DNA of 64,000 nucleotides. Source: Gracilaria domingensis. Its lineage: Eukaryota > Rhodophyta > Florideophyceae > Gracilariales > Gracilariaceae. Shown here piece by piece: positions 12,331 through 23,890 of this stretch. The notes beneath the pieces were generated by a model. The model made no database searches and was not told where the DNA came from. It saw only the letters and a program-made list of their open reading frames with translations. Numbering within the stretch: the stretch's first letter is position 1; every line of letters starts with the position of its first letter. The stretch spans positions 1 to 64,000 of the forward strand of contig VCMS01000335.1 of NCBI GenBank assembly GCA_022539475.1. The letters are read 5' to 3'. Made by a program: the position numbers and the translations under genes.

Positions 12331-14487
12331 GCAAAAGAAATAAATACGTGCAACTGGTCCAAAATCATTAATTGCGTCGTATGATCGGGGTTACAATGGA
12401 GACCATATTCTTCATCATTATCTCTGCTCCTACATTGTGTACCATAACATCCATAAATACAATACGGCCAAGCCATCCAATGGCCACTTGCTACTGTTAC
12501 ACGCCCTATATACGGCCAATTAATCTATTTTGAAATAATTACGGCACTAATCGGCCATTTATAGCCCAAAATATTTCATATGCGAGATCTTGAGAGAAGC
12601 TAAAGATCCGCATGAGGCCTCGTTGGTTGGTTCTTCATCCAGCGTACACCGCCCATTCAGGCCGATTCACCTCCCGCGCCGAGCATTCTTCCATGCCTCC
12701 GACCCTACTTGCCAGAGGTTACGAGGTTCTAACTGCCAGTCCAATTTACCTGGGGTATGCTAGGCTCTTGAAAGTTTCACTCTACAGTCACCGATGTCTT
12801 AAATCAGTTGGTGTCGCTTCGTAGCAATGTGTCGTGTCTACGGCGCCGCTGAGCTTGTTACGCAACGAAGCGCACGGTCGCCAAGATTTGGTAAGAAAGA
12901 AGCCACGTGGTTGGCACCTCCTTACCACCCAACTTGGCAGATCTATCCATCTATGTGGGTAGGGGCCCATCTTCCATCTCCGGCCTGAGAATGACGCGTC
13001 TGTTCATGCGTCGACGGTCCTCATTCGGCGCCAGATTCGCTGTGTTTAACATAATTTTGCCAGAATTCGTCAGGAAAGTAATATTCTTTGCATTCTACGG
13101 ATACCTGACAAGAGCCCTCCTGTAGAAAAACGAATCATACGGTTTCGAGAGTTGACTCAGTGAGTAGAGTCAAGCTTGCCAGGTTGTCGCAGTCAAAAAT
13201 AAGAATGATGCCTGCTATACTGGATGAGGTTGCATTTCATTGGCGCCCTTGGACCGACCAAACGAGGTTTCGGCGCATCATCACTTATGATATGTACATA
13301 CGGCGTAGTATTGATATTATGAGACGTACCTTCACTAAATCGTTCAGACCGTTGGGTTACTCTCTTCGAATCTCTCTAAATGAACGTTATTTCGCGCTTC
13401 TCCACTTTCTCTCATGCTCGGAGTCGTGTCCCTCCAAATCGTGCAGCAGTCATTCGAAGGTTAGACTGAATAAAGGACGAAACGAATGGATTCTGTATAT
13501 TTCGGGAAGATGAAGAAGCCTTCCCAACTTCTATGTGGGATGCCGTGCGGATTTTACGGGTAACGACACGGGAGTGATGACTGCGTACATCGCGCGAGGA
13601 GCAACTCCGATGGTGCCATGAAGCCGAGCCTACGCTGCTCAGAAAACAGTACCGACCACGAAAGCATCACTCCAAACGCAGTTTGCGAGAGGATGAAATG
13701 TTCTGGGTTTGAGCGCGCCCAATGGTGCGTCCAACGCGCGGGAGCCGGAGGCGCAATGACGGCACCGCATGTCCGTGAGTACATGGTCGGCTGCACCTGG
13801 AAGCGCGGACGCACGGACCAAATCGAGTAGCGGACAGCGAGTGATAGGTGCAGTCGCGGGGCCTCTCCGCAAAGACGCAAAGTAAATAAATTTTTTAGAT
13901 CTAAGGGGGGACCATGGATGAGAAGGAAAGCAGGGTGTTGACATGAATGAGTGCGACTTGCATCGCCCACTTGGGAGAAAAATGAAACGCAAACTAGCAC
14001 GGACGCAATTTGAGAAGGTCGCGAAAAAGTGGAGGGTGTCGCGAAGAGTTAGAAACCTCTACAAAAACTAGAGACCCAAGAATTAAACTGCGCAGATCAA
14101 TTCAATATTCCAAAATTTTTAATTTTGAGTGCCAGCCTCGCCACCCCTCGCGCGCCCCAATAGCCCAAAAAAATTAGCGTAGTTTTCCAAGCGAACAGAA
14201 CTATATTTCACTTTTGCAGAACACAGACGCTCTGTCGAGTTGACATATTCTTTTTTGTACACAAACCCACACCCCAGGATGTACGGAAAAAAGATGCCCC
14301 CATCGGGACAGAGTAGCTACTCAAGTACAACACTAGTCCCTAGCTGCCTCCAACTGCAAATCTTCCTTTTTGCTAAAAACATCGATGAGTTATGGTGAAA
14401 GAGGAAAAATATCGCCAGTCAAGCAGTGGGTCGGATATTGAGCGCGAAAGAGAGACAGAAAGGATGGCGTTAAATAGTGTAAGTGCG
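12331..14487. other. no supported gene
   Basis: The sequence is AT-richer again, with short overlapping frames on both strands (for example 13160-13513 on plus, 13554-14000 on minus) and no recognisable protein family, repeat or RNA. Confidence 0.5.
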
Positions 14488-14986
14488 NNNNNNNNNNNNN
14501 NNNNNNNNNNNNNNNNNNNNNNNNNNNNNNNNNNNNNNNNNNNNNNNNNNNNNNNNNNNNNNNNNNNNNNNNNNNNNNNNNNNNNNNNNNNNNNNNNNNN
14601 NNNNNNNNNNNNNNNNNNNNNNNNNNNNNNNNNNNNNNNNNNNNNNNNNNNNNNNNNNNNNNNNNNNNNNNNNNNNNNNNNNNNNNNNNNNNNNNNNNNN
14701 NNNNNNNNNNNNNNNNNNNNNNNNNNNNNNNNNNNNNNNNNNNNNNNNNNNNNNNNNNNNNNNNNNNNNNNNNNNNNNNNNNNNNNNNNNNNNNNNNNNN
14801 NNNNNNNNNNNNNNNNNNNNNNNNNNNNNNNNNNNNNNNNNNNNNNNNNNNNNNNNNNNNNNNNNNNNNNNNNNNNNNNNNNNNNNNNNNNNNNNNNNNN
14901 NNNNNNNNNNNNNNNNNNNNNNNNNNNNNNNNNNNNNNNNNNNNNNNNNNNNNNNNNNNNNNNNNNNNNNNNNNNNNNNNNNNNNN
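14488..14986. other. assembly gap (499 Ns)
   Basis: This is a run of 499 undetermined bases. Any open frame spanning it is meaningless. Confidence 0.99.
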
Positions 14987-15276
14987 TACCAAAGTAAATC
15001 CAGAAAGTTCCGCTGCTGCACAAGATCCAGCTGGAAAAGAAACATGGTAATTCAATTTCATCTGTGAGGCGAAAGTCGAAGCGAAAAGTGACTTAGGCAA
15101 TTTTTATTTTTTTTTTATTTTTTGTTTTTCCAGTGAGTACGACAGTTGCCATTCAACCGCGTTTTTGTGTCTGAACATGCACATAGCTCTCGTTGAGTCT
15201 CTATTTAGCCAGGCATTCAATGCGATTTCTATTCCACGCTCAAGTCAGTTTCTTTGCATCCTTTTTCAGTGTGAAA

Positions 15277-16570
15277 ATGCCTCTATCTTCACCAAGGCCA
15301 GTCAAACCACGTTCCGGGAAAAAGGGCTTCCCAAATCATCCGATATCCGCATCCACAAGCATTCGGGGTGGAGTATGCCGTATCCCTGTGCGAATCAATC
15401 CGCCGCAGGGAAGGAGCGGCTGTGGCAGTCCAGCGACCTGCGCAGAAATTTTCAAACCGTGCTTACGCACTTGGAAGAAGCACCTTTCGACGAATCGAAC
15501 GTAGTCATCCTAAGGGTAGAGCCCGAGGAATTTCGTCTGATGAATCCGCAAGACACTTTATTCGCGGAGGCTCGGAGGAGAGATTGGGCCATCCGAAAAA
15601 GGGGAAGTCAGCGTATGCATAGACGCCGATACTCGTTTCACAGGGAGATGCAGGCGCTCCGGAGAAGGTTGAATGCCCACATTTTCCTTCCTGCAAATGG
15701 CTGAAGACTACTGGGCGGCTGACTTTTTCGTCCAAGAAGTATTCCAAAGTGGACAAGAAGTATAAGAAAGCCACGCAAGAATTGGGTCCATCCCAAGAAT
15801 CGAAAGCAGGAAGAGCAAGCCAAGCGCAGAGCAGAGGATGGTGGTCTGGAGCATGACAGTTGGGGATGACATTCAGAAACAGGCCGATTCTTCTTCTCCA
15901 CCCATCTGCAGCACCGCGTAGGGTACAGAAGAAATCGAAGCTGAAAGTACGTAAGGCTTCGTCTCTTCCAAAAGTGGGAAGTTCAGCTAAGCAAAAGAGG
16001 TTGGTGGTGGAAGAGTCGGATTCAGAATCTGCTCTTGTACATTCGCTAAGTTTCGATCGAGGGGCTAAAAGGGTCTCACGTGTAACAGAGAAAGCGATGA
16101 ACAAAAGCAGAAGTTATAACGCAGGAACTGAAAGCATCATAGAAGAAAGCTCGAAGGATGAAGAGATATCTCCGGCGCGACAAAAGAGAAGTAAGCAGGT
16201 CAAAGTGATCAGTGAAGCAGAGGAGTCCAGTTCTGCAGGAGGAAGCATATCCGACACCAAAGATGATTCCAGCTTCAAAGAGGACAGAAAAGGGCTGTGA
16301 AGCCGTCCAAAAACGTGAGGGTCGCAGCAAAGAGACAGAAGTATGATACAGGAGAGCAGGTTGCAAAAAGGCGTAAACATATGAGCAAGAAATGTTCAGT
16401 TAATGACTGCTCCCTTCCTGGACTACTGCCTTGCTCACAATTGTATCGTGTGCAAAGCACCAATGCACAACCTATGTGGTATGCGTGTACTTGGTGAGGC
16501 GCATGTTGAGGGTGTACATCTTTGCTCCATCGCTTGTCTCGGGAAACGTTTTCGCGAGATGAATGCGTGA
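15277..16570 (+). pseudogene. broken Lys/Ser-rich zinc-finger gene
   Basis: Coding texture begins at an ATG (15277) and shifts frame near 15450. It continues with internal stops at 15620 (TAG), 15853 (TGA) and 16298 (TGA). The frame stays rich in Lys, Ser and acidic clusters, as in a nuclear or DNA-bound protein. A second shift near 16415 leads into a short zinc-binding segment with order C-x2-C-x4-H-x2-C-G followed by a later C-x3-C (CIVCKAPMHNLCG, about 16436-16480), ending at TGA 16568-16570. The finger spacing matches the intact gene at 18442-19473, so the two are probably related. Introns could explain one break but hardly all. The function is unknown. Confidence 0.55.
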
Positions 16571-18441
16571 GTGGCAATATCATGCGCAAAATACAATTGT
16601 TTCCGGAACTAGCTACTCTGAAGTTAAGAAGTTTGATGTGTTCTCCATTGCTTGTCTTGAGTATTAAGGGTGAGGTTTTCAGCCTTCTTGAAATAAATAA
16701 GTGCCATGTCGCCCTTTCACGGCATTGATTCTGATTCTGACGATAGTACGACACAATGTATTCTATAACGTTGCCAAAGCGTGCCATATGTTAATATTCT
16801 AGACTGTTCTTAATGCGATCCTACGACCGCCAATGGAAAGAGAGATGTGACGGAATTTCAGGACGTTGCCCTTGAAGTACTTCTGTCTATCTTTGTACGT
16901 ACCGACAATGGTTGGAAAAGATAACTGGAGTTTTTCTGCGGTGCGTTTAGGCAGTTTCACGGTGAGAAAGTCGTACAACGTATCACTTCATAGCAGCTTC
17001 ATCACTTTTTGAATCTTGAAAGGGTTATTGCGTAGTTGCGAAAGAGGAAACAGCCAGTTTCCAAATGCGCGCGATCTCTTTCCTCTCTAGCAAACACGAT
17101 TTCACGAGGTCAGTCCCAGAACTAGTACTACTCATGTCAGCTCACCTCTTATGGGCTGCAACCTAGTTCATGCACTTCGAATATGCCGCAGTACCCCGAC
17201 CAACTTCTGAACCAACCTTTGAACCTGAACCTCTTAATTTAAGTTCGAAGTAGCGTCTAGAAGGAATTCATGAGTTCTTTCATCGCAATCATAAGCTCCA
17301 CAAGGCTAGTGCGCTGTGGGCTCACCCAGAAACCCCCAACAGCAAGTCGAAATCAACTGTAGTCCCATCCTGTTGACATCAATCTTCTTTAAACATAGAT
17401 ACTTGTTTGAAGAGCTCGATCTAACGGACGTGGCGTTAGAGGCACCACAAGGCGATCTGTTGCCACAGCGTGTCGCACCATTGTCATTGAGGCGCCGCAA
17501 TTCAATTCTATAGAAAGCTTCATTTTGATACTTGTACAAATTCAAGGCTGTGCAGGGCTATTGCCGGAGAAAAACGGATGTCTATGACCCCCGACGGAGG
17601 TGGAGGTACCGTACAAAACAATTTCACGGACGCAAAACTTCGCGGAAGGTAGGAGAGGGGGGTCGCGGGTGTAGTGAGGGGCGCGGCGACGAAGGTGTGT
17701 TCTGCAAAAGTGTTGATGACGGTCTCGCGCACTCGCCCGCGGGCAGAAGACGCACAAGTCGACGGCCACAACGCCTCAGGCCGACGGAAGCCACGGCTCT
17801 CGTTACGCGCTTCATCGCGGCGCTGGTGCGGCGCAGATCACTTGCGGCTCGCGTGCGCAATAGAAAAGGCCAGCTGCATACGAATAGAGAAAGGCGCTCT
17901 GATTGCGTGCACCATGATGGTATGTCCTGCGTGCTATGGGCAGCAGACGACGCGGGGCATTGGTGCTGACTAGCGGTAGCCCAGCCGGCCGGTGGTGAAA
18001 GAAAGGCCTCAGCAGCGCGCATCACAAGAAGAGCGAGCCGCGCAGCGCGCCCGGCATGGTTGCGTTGCGCCACAGTGCGTCGCACGGGCGCGGCGCGCAT
18101 GTCAGCCTCGCGGCAGTGCGCCGTAGAGCACGGCGGTAGCCTACGTTGTTCGGTGGCGCGCGCTACGACAACGGGAGCCATGTTGTGTCTGGGCGCGTTT
18201 TCGTCTTCAGGCGAGCTCGAATGACAGATGACGCAGAGGACAGGATGTTCCCGAACGACGGCTACAAGTTGTTCATCGGCACGTGATTAAATGGCATATT
18301 CCCAGTGTGCACTCCACGTGTTCAGAGTTGTACAATGTGGACCTATACGGGGGTGACGAGAACAGAGTCTTCTGATTGGTTCCAAGAGGTGACGAAAATG
18401 TGGCGCTATTTCAGAGAAACATTGTGTAAATATACTCCGAG
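16571..18441. other. no supported gene; GC-rich block upstream of the zinc-finger gene
   Basis: AT-rich DNA to about 17630 is followed by a GC-rich block (17640-18240) with open but motif-free frames. It ends about 200 bp before the ATG of the intact zinc-finger gene, so it may hold its promoter. No TATA box is obvious. Confidence 0.4.
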
Positions 18442-19473
18442 ATGAACTCGATGCCGCCGGTGGAAGATGCACTTCCCATGATTCTTCGGTTCTCTAATTC
18501 TTCATCAGTGCAGTGTGCTGCTCAGTCCTTAGAGTCAAAGTCTGATCTTTCATTGAGCATGGAGGCTTCAAACAGGACAAACATGATCCACTATTGCGTG
18601 GAACACCAACGCGGAAACTGCAGAATTGTCGATGGCATCATCGGTACAGATCCAAGCCACATCTGTCTCATTTGCAAGCGTCCGATACATACTATATGCG
18701 GTGTTGTGCCAACTGATGAACTTTGGTCACAATACGCTCCGAATACTTCAAATGAAGGATCAGGATCTAGAGTGCTATGCAGTTTGTGCCCCAAAACGAC
18801 AAAGTCTACATCTAAGAAACCCAAGAAAGAAATTCACGCGCCAAACAAAGTCAGAATAGTGGATCACTTACTTCCGGTGAACGTTAAGACGTTTCACTAC
18901 ACTGTAAGTGTTGAACGTCCTGTGAGAAGAGTTTTTGGTGATAATGTGCATTATGCATGCGAATCCAGTTCGAATCCTTTCATTGAGAGTCAGAATTGTC
19001 GCAGAAGTCGACTTATATTACCAGAGGTATCACTCCGAACTGCATGCAATGATCGTAACTTAACAGTAACACGAAGAGAACGAATTGCTGAGAAATCTAG
19101 AAGATACAGAGCTAGAAATCGCCAGATATACAACCGACGTGCTAGGGCCAGATATCATGCAAAGAAGCATTTAGGAGCGAAGACGAAACAAAATTTGTCA
19201 AACTCCGGGGAAGAAGATCATAGCGTTCGTGATAAGTTTTTTTTAGCTACTTCTGCCACGGGTGATAAAAGCAATACAAGTCAAACAGAATCCCAAGGAG
19301 AGTATCACGTTCATACCGTAACGGACGTTTATGAGGTTAGGCGATCTTTTCATTTCTTCAACCCCGTTGGTTCGGAACAGAAGAACGCTGCTTTGTTCAG
19401 AGTGCAGGTTAATGGTCAGGATGAAAGGGTAGTCCTTTGCCCCATAAACGAAACTGCGACGGAAAAGCGATGA
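18442..19473 (+). CDS. zinc-binding protein with basic region, function unknown
   Basis: A single 343-codon frame opens with ATG at 18442; a second in-frame Met is at residue 4. Residues 75-116 hold C75-x2-C78-x4-H83-x2-C86-G and then C113-x2-C116, a RING/PHD-like ligand set that probably binds zinc. C52 and C60 lie just upstream. Residues 211-243 are strongly basic (RRERIAEKSRRYRARNRQ and onward), as in a nuclear-localisation or nucleic-acid-binding segment. The tail is acidic to neutral, and there are no membrane segments or signal peptide. The same finger spacing appears in the broken gene 2 kb upstream, so this is a locally duplicated and possibly transposon-derived family. A DNA-associated role is inference. 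I cannot name the family. Confidence 0.65.
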   Translation: MNSMPPVEDALPMILRFSNSSSVQCAAQSLESKSDLSLSMEASNRTNMIHYCVEHQRGNCRIVDGIIGTDPSHICLICKRPIHTICGVVPTDELWSQYAPNTSNEGSGSRVLCSLCPKTTKSTSKKPKKEIHAPNKVRIVDHLLPVNVKTFHYTVSVERPVRRVFGDNVHYACESSSNPFIESQNCRRSRLILPEVSLRTACNDRNLTVTRRERIAEKSRRYRARNRQIYNRRARARYHAKKHLGAKTKQNLSNSGEEDHSVRDKFFLATSATGDKSNTSQTESQGEYHVHTVTDVYEVRRSFHFFNPVGSEQKNAALFRVQVNGQDERVVLCPINETATEKR

Positions 19474-20859
19474 TTTTCTTCGGTCATCAAAGGAGCTTAT
19501 AGGTGTTCTCAATATTTTCCTTGCGGCTTTCCAGAATGTCTACAGCATTGTCTATAGCTCGAATCTACTCTCATGTGTTCACAGTCGATCATAAACGGCG
19601 GTCTTGAGCTGATTGGCACAATCAGGCTCAGCATGTAACCCATTCGCTTGAGACAAATAGCCCCTGCGATATAGCTGATGCACGTAGATAGCGGCGCGAC
19701 AGCCGTCACCAACACAAAGCGTCTGAACGGGGATGCGAAGGCAGTTGGCAGCGTTGAAATCCGGCAATCCATTCTCACCACTTGCATAGTTAGCAAAGAC
19801 CAAAGAGCGATCTCTCGCATAGAGGATGTAGCCGCCACGATACTGCAGCAAACAACTGCAACTCGATAGCAAATTGGTCGCCGGCAAGCGTGAACTTGCG
19901 CTCCGGCAGTGCAAGCTGCACCAGCACACAGCTCCACGAGGGCAGCTACGCCTCACGATACGCAAAACGGCCCGCCCTGAGTCGCGCCAGAACGTGCGCT
20001 TGTGCGAGACGGGTTAGCATGGCATGCTGAGACTAGTACAGAACACGAACTCACACTCGCATCCCAGAGCGGACCGTTTGCCGTAGGATGCGAGGTCTGC
20101 GGCGGGTGGCTCCGGCGTGCACGACAGTGGCAGCTGGCTGAACGGACTGGGGGTTACTACGACATGCGGCGGCAGCAACAGCGGCTCTGGCGACCAAGGA
20201 GGGGAAGCGAACGGCTGCGCGAGGCTTTTGTCCAACGAAGAACGTGATCTTAGAGCGCCTCGGAGACAAAGCTGTCGTACGACCGCATGGACCACTCGCA
20301 GGGCAACGCCGACCACGGAGGAGGAGGCCCGAAGCTGCAGTGCAAAGAAGCGAAGGCAGCAGCACCCGATCACGTTTGCCTTCACGCGTGGCATGTGGCG
20401 AGCTGTACGCGATGTGGAGGACAACGCACTGCTGCGCGCGAGGTTGCGCGGCGACGGTCCACGCTACGCGCCACGTCGTGGCGCCCAGCGCGCGAAGCCA
20501 CATGGCGCCAATCACGCCACTGTTCATCACGCGTATGCAAGATACCGGCGCGACGTGGCCAGCTGTGTCTGTGGCCGGCGCTTTCGCCGCGCTGGGGCCG
20601 CGCGGCACTGCCGCGGCGGCAGACGTTGAATGCTGCATGCCCCGGTGCCGGGCGTCAACTCCCGTCGCGAAACACGTGCTGAGCGACGACGCGCGGCGAC
20701 TGCGCCTTGCGCGACGGCGCGGCGCTTTGGCGCACTGGCGTGGTACAATAGTGCGCCTCAGAGCGCAGCTCGCAGCGCCTCTGTGGTTCCCAACGCCGTT
20801 GCGACGCATCGTATGTTGTGTTTGGGGCGCGCAATCTTGTTGGCTCCAGACGCAGTAGG
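19474..20859. other. no confident gene; coding-like scraps
   Basis: On the minus strand, 19579-19965 reads as a plausible but unidentified protein fragment. On the plus strand, 19678-19869 begins with HVDSGAT, a string also seen in retrotransposon proteases, but the rest does not fit one. From 20000 the DNA is GC-rich with all frames open. It may include the decayed N-terminus of the PP2C gene that follows. Confidence 0.35.
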
Positions 20860-21850
20860 ACTGCTTCGTCGCATGGGAGGGCGCGCACATTGTGTAGGGC
20901 TCTCTCGCACTCTACGCCGTGCTGGACGGCCATTGCGGCGTGGTCGCCACCGAGTTTGTGCGCGCGCGTCGTCTCGGGGGTGCTGGGAGACGAACGTTGG
21001 AATAAGCGCGTGTTTCCCAGTTGCCAGGAGGTGTTGCAACATGCCGCTGTTGCTGGGCTTGAGGTCAGGCTGCTGAAGATGAGCGCGGAGCGGTGGGTTT
21101 CCGACAGCACCGCCTTGTGCCTGCTGTTTGTCAACGGCCTTCTTTTCGTTGCTAACGCGGGCGAAAGTCGCATTGCTCGCCTTCGAGGACGGCTCGTATC
21201 GCGCCTTGAAGGCCTCGCACAGCGTCCGCGACGCACACGAGCTCAAGAGCTTGCAGCAGGCGGGGGCCATCATTCGCAACGGCCGCATGCTCGGTCCGGA
21301 TAAGCACCTCGACGTCACGCGTGCACTCGGAGATGGCGATCACAAGCTTGACGCAACCAGCGCCCTGTCGGCCGACCCGCAGATCTCCAAGCACCACATG
21401 CAGAGTAACCACAGCCGCATCCTGCTTGCCACCGATGAACTGTGGAATACAGACTTGTTGGACGAGCAGGAGCTGGCATCCATGGCGCTCAATGAAGCGC
21501 ACACGGAGCCGCTGCCAGAGCATGCACGAACCATTGTCAACGAGGCGTTGCGATTCAACTCTCGCGATAACGTCACCTTGATATTCCTTCAACTCAACGT
21601 GTCACAGCAGCAGTACGCTGAGTATGTTCGTGCCACCGCCCACCATCAGCCGTTGCAAGGTGTGCGCGTCGACGACGCGCCACAAGTTCCGCAGCAGTTC
21701 AAATGCCTTCACTGGGAGACTTCAGTGCCGCTGCAGTCAACGTCGTCTTCATCAGCAAGCTCCTCATCAACAAGCGTCAAGCGTCGCAACGGCAAGCTGC
21801 CCAGCGTCAAATCTCTACTACGTCTCTTCCACGCGGGCAATTCTCGCTAA
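20860..21850 (+). pseudogene. PP2C-type Ser/Thr phosphatase, broken
   Basis: PP2C motifs run in the correct order but in three frames. LYAVLDGHCGVVATEFV (20910-20957) is the metal-binding DGHGG box with the second Gly changed to Cys, and a TAG lies just before it (20895-20897). After one frame change (about 20960-20985) comes DSTALCLL-VNGLLFVANAGESR (21102-21170). After a second (about 21170) come LDVTRALGDGDHK, LLATDELWN (usually SDGLWD) and SRDNVTLIFL, ending at TAA 21848. The Ser-rich basic tail is intact. The TAG could lie in an intron, since tgtgtag could be an acceptor, but the second shift has no room for one. Either this is a pseudogene or the assembly carries at least two indels. PP2C enzymes remove phosphate from Ser/Thr using Mg/Mn; this copy has altered metal-site residues. 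Confidence 0.8.
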
Positions 21851-21986
21851 ATGTAGTCATCAAATACCTAACTCCTGTATAGCCATAAAACCTCTTGCAA
21901 TCTGTCTTCATGCTCCGACAGTCACATCAGGTTAGCTTATCATTATTTACAGCTTTCCCCCCAAGTCTACGTTGCAATGGTCACAC

Positions 21987-23425
21987 TTATCGCCACTCTC
22001 GCCCCCGCAGCAATTCTGTCAAGTCGGCGCCAACTTTTGAGCGTTCAGCATCGTTTCCTGCTTTGTGCGTTGCTGCCCTATCCATGTCCGCATCATTCCG
22101 ATTGTTATACGACACCTGCGCATCTGACGGTGATGGCGAAACGCTCACCTTGCTCTCCGCGCTCTTTATTCGCGCATCGCCCACGCGCGGCTTGTTCTTC
22201 AACCAGGAGCAATTCCGAATGTGCAGTTCAGCTACCAATTTGGTGAATTGTAGGATCGGCTGTGTTCTATGATGCACCTGCTGTGCCCTTTCTGTCATAG
22301 GATGAATAGTAAACCAGGTTAGCATATCCCCTACTTGAGTTGTCACGCGCGTTTCATCAAGAGGGTGGTCGTCGACAGTACCACTGAACACGATGTCGGT
22401 CCCGCCATGTTCTGGGCTCTCTAAAGTGAGCAGTGCCACGGCGGCACATCCGCAGCCCGCAAACGGTTCACTTGTATTCTTTGCTTCTCCGCTGTGGCAC
22501 CATGATGCTTCCGATTTGATATGCGTATGTCGGTCATAGCGACGAAAAACCAACTCCTCGACGTAGCGTTTAGTGGGCAATCCAATCAATCTGACGACCT
22601 TCCCCAAAAGTTCAGCAATGTCCTGCTCTCGTCATGGGAAAGCAAATTAGAATCAGTGGTCCGCCCGACTGAAGACGACAATCAAAATAGGGCAAGACAA
22701 GTGCGTGCTATACCTACCGTGTGCGTGTCCTTCACATAGAGCACAGTTTCTCGTACATCGTTTGTGTCGAACAACTCTCCAGAAAACGCCTTTTCGGCCG
22801 CATTCGTTAACAATTGTACCTCGCCTTCATCAAGAACTGCCGACATGCAGAAAACTCTTGGATACTGCGATTGCACCTTGACACTGACACCTTTTCTGAG
22901 GTGATGTAAAGCACTGTAGTTGGACGTAAGATGCTTGCGAGGTACGTCCCAAACAGAAGAAGATAAGCGTACATCTTCTAGGTGCGGACGTTTCTCATAC
23001 CATGCGCAGATTTCGCTAAACTCGCAATGCGATCGAACTTCATTTGCGATGTTCTGGACTTGACGAAATATTTGATTGTGAAACTTTCCCAGCAGGATTT
23101 CTGCAATGAGAATGACGGTACTGTGCCAAGGAAATAGTGTTGTACGGGACTTTGCGGGAATCTGGATGTTGTTCACCGAAGGAATTGTTGCTGGTCTCAA
23201 ATGCTCCAGATTTGGCGCGTTGGGACGCAGGAGGTCAGGATGTAGGCGTTGTCTTCGTCTAGCACCTCCGCGCTGATCTTTCATCGCGCCCAAGGTGCGG
23301 GACGCTCCCTGGTTCCTTTCAGATCGAGGTGGGGAAACGAGAACGATGCTGTTGGTGACAAAGCACATTGCGCATTTTAACCGATAGGTGACGTATTTGA
23401 TATTTTTGGCGCCTTTTTTCCGCAA
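21987..23425 (-). CDS. prolyl 4-hydroxylase-like 2OG-Fe(II) oxygenase, two exons
   Basis: Exon 1 (23425 or an internal ATG at 23284, down to 22718) ends ...VKDTHT before gtaggt. Exon 2 begins at 22622 after a gcag acceptor (...DIAELLGKVVRLIGLP) and ends at TGA 21987. The 95-nt intron keeps phase 0. The P4H order is visible: a YPRVF entry motif with a following EGEVQLL helix, the R-x-I-x-GLP-like stretch, a Y-x-R-H-x-H segment where HxD is usual, AAVALLTLESPEHGGT (the double-strand strand with GG-T), VGDMLTWF, VHHRTQPI (distal His) and a Lys about ten residues on for 2-oxoglutarate. The family hydroxylates protein prolines using Fe(II), O2 and 2-oxoglutarate. The first ligand motif reads H-x-H rather than H-x-D, so activity is uncertain. 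It converges on the PP2C relic with a 136-bp gap. Confidence 0.72.
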
Positions 23426-23439
23426 TCATATCGATCAGA

Positions 23440-23890
23440 TCAGCGCCGTGACTGTATGCCCATTTGGGAATTCATGTCTGGGAAAGCGCGCAGGCGTTGT
23501 AGTGCCTCACAGGCTTCGTTGCTTTTGACAAGACTACATTCGGAAGGCATTATCTTTATGACCATTCTACTCGGCATGTTGGAAAGAGTATTTTGCAGCA
23601 TATGAAATGCTTCTAGTAACAAAGAGCATTGTATCAGCATGTTTGCCAGCGATAGAGCGTTGTAGTTTGCAAAAGCTGGCTATAAACAATACCTACCCTG
23701 GATGGCCAGGATGATGGACGCTAATGTTCCCGAAGACACGCTGTTCGCAAATCTGCGCTTCTTCAGGAATAACGGCTTGTTTTCCAGTAACGACAAGCAC
23801 GTGATGTAGTACGTGCCTTGGCGAAAGGACCCTGCGATAAGGATTTTTGCTTGTGTGAGCGAAAGACACGACGCAGAAAGAAGAAGACAC
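23440..23890 (-). CDS. two-exon coding fragment, unknown function
   Basis: The minus-strand frame ending ...GTLASIILAIQ (to 23698) has a donor gtaggtattg. An acceptor ttactag at 23613-23614 joins it in phase 1 to EAFHMLQNTLSNMP..., which runs to TGA 23440. Removing these 85 nt fuses two open frames, which is fair evidence for a real intron. The upstream limit is unclear. It lies directly upstream of the P4H-like gene on the same strand and may be its 5' exons, although the frame of that junction is not resolved. No domain is recognised. Confidence 0.4.

Noticed and set aside
11592-12476. 294-codon minus-strand frame
   Set aside because: It lies in a GC-rich block where all frames stay open. 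The translation is Ala/Arg-rich without any domain.
14373-15100. Open frames through the N run
   Set aside because: They consist mostly of undetermined bases.
19678-19869. Possible retrotransposon protease (HVDSGAT)
   Set aside because: Only the DSGA string matches. The downstream sequence lacks other protease features, and the opposite strand reads at least as well.
20051-20890. 279-codon minus-strand frame
   Set aside because: Compositional GC-rich frame, partly opposite the PP2C relic on the plus strand.
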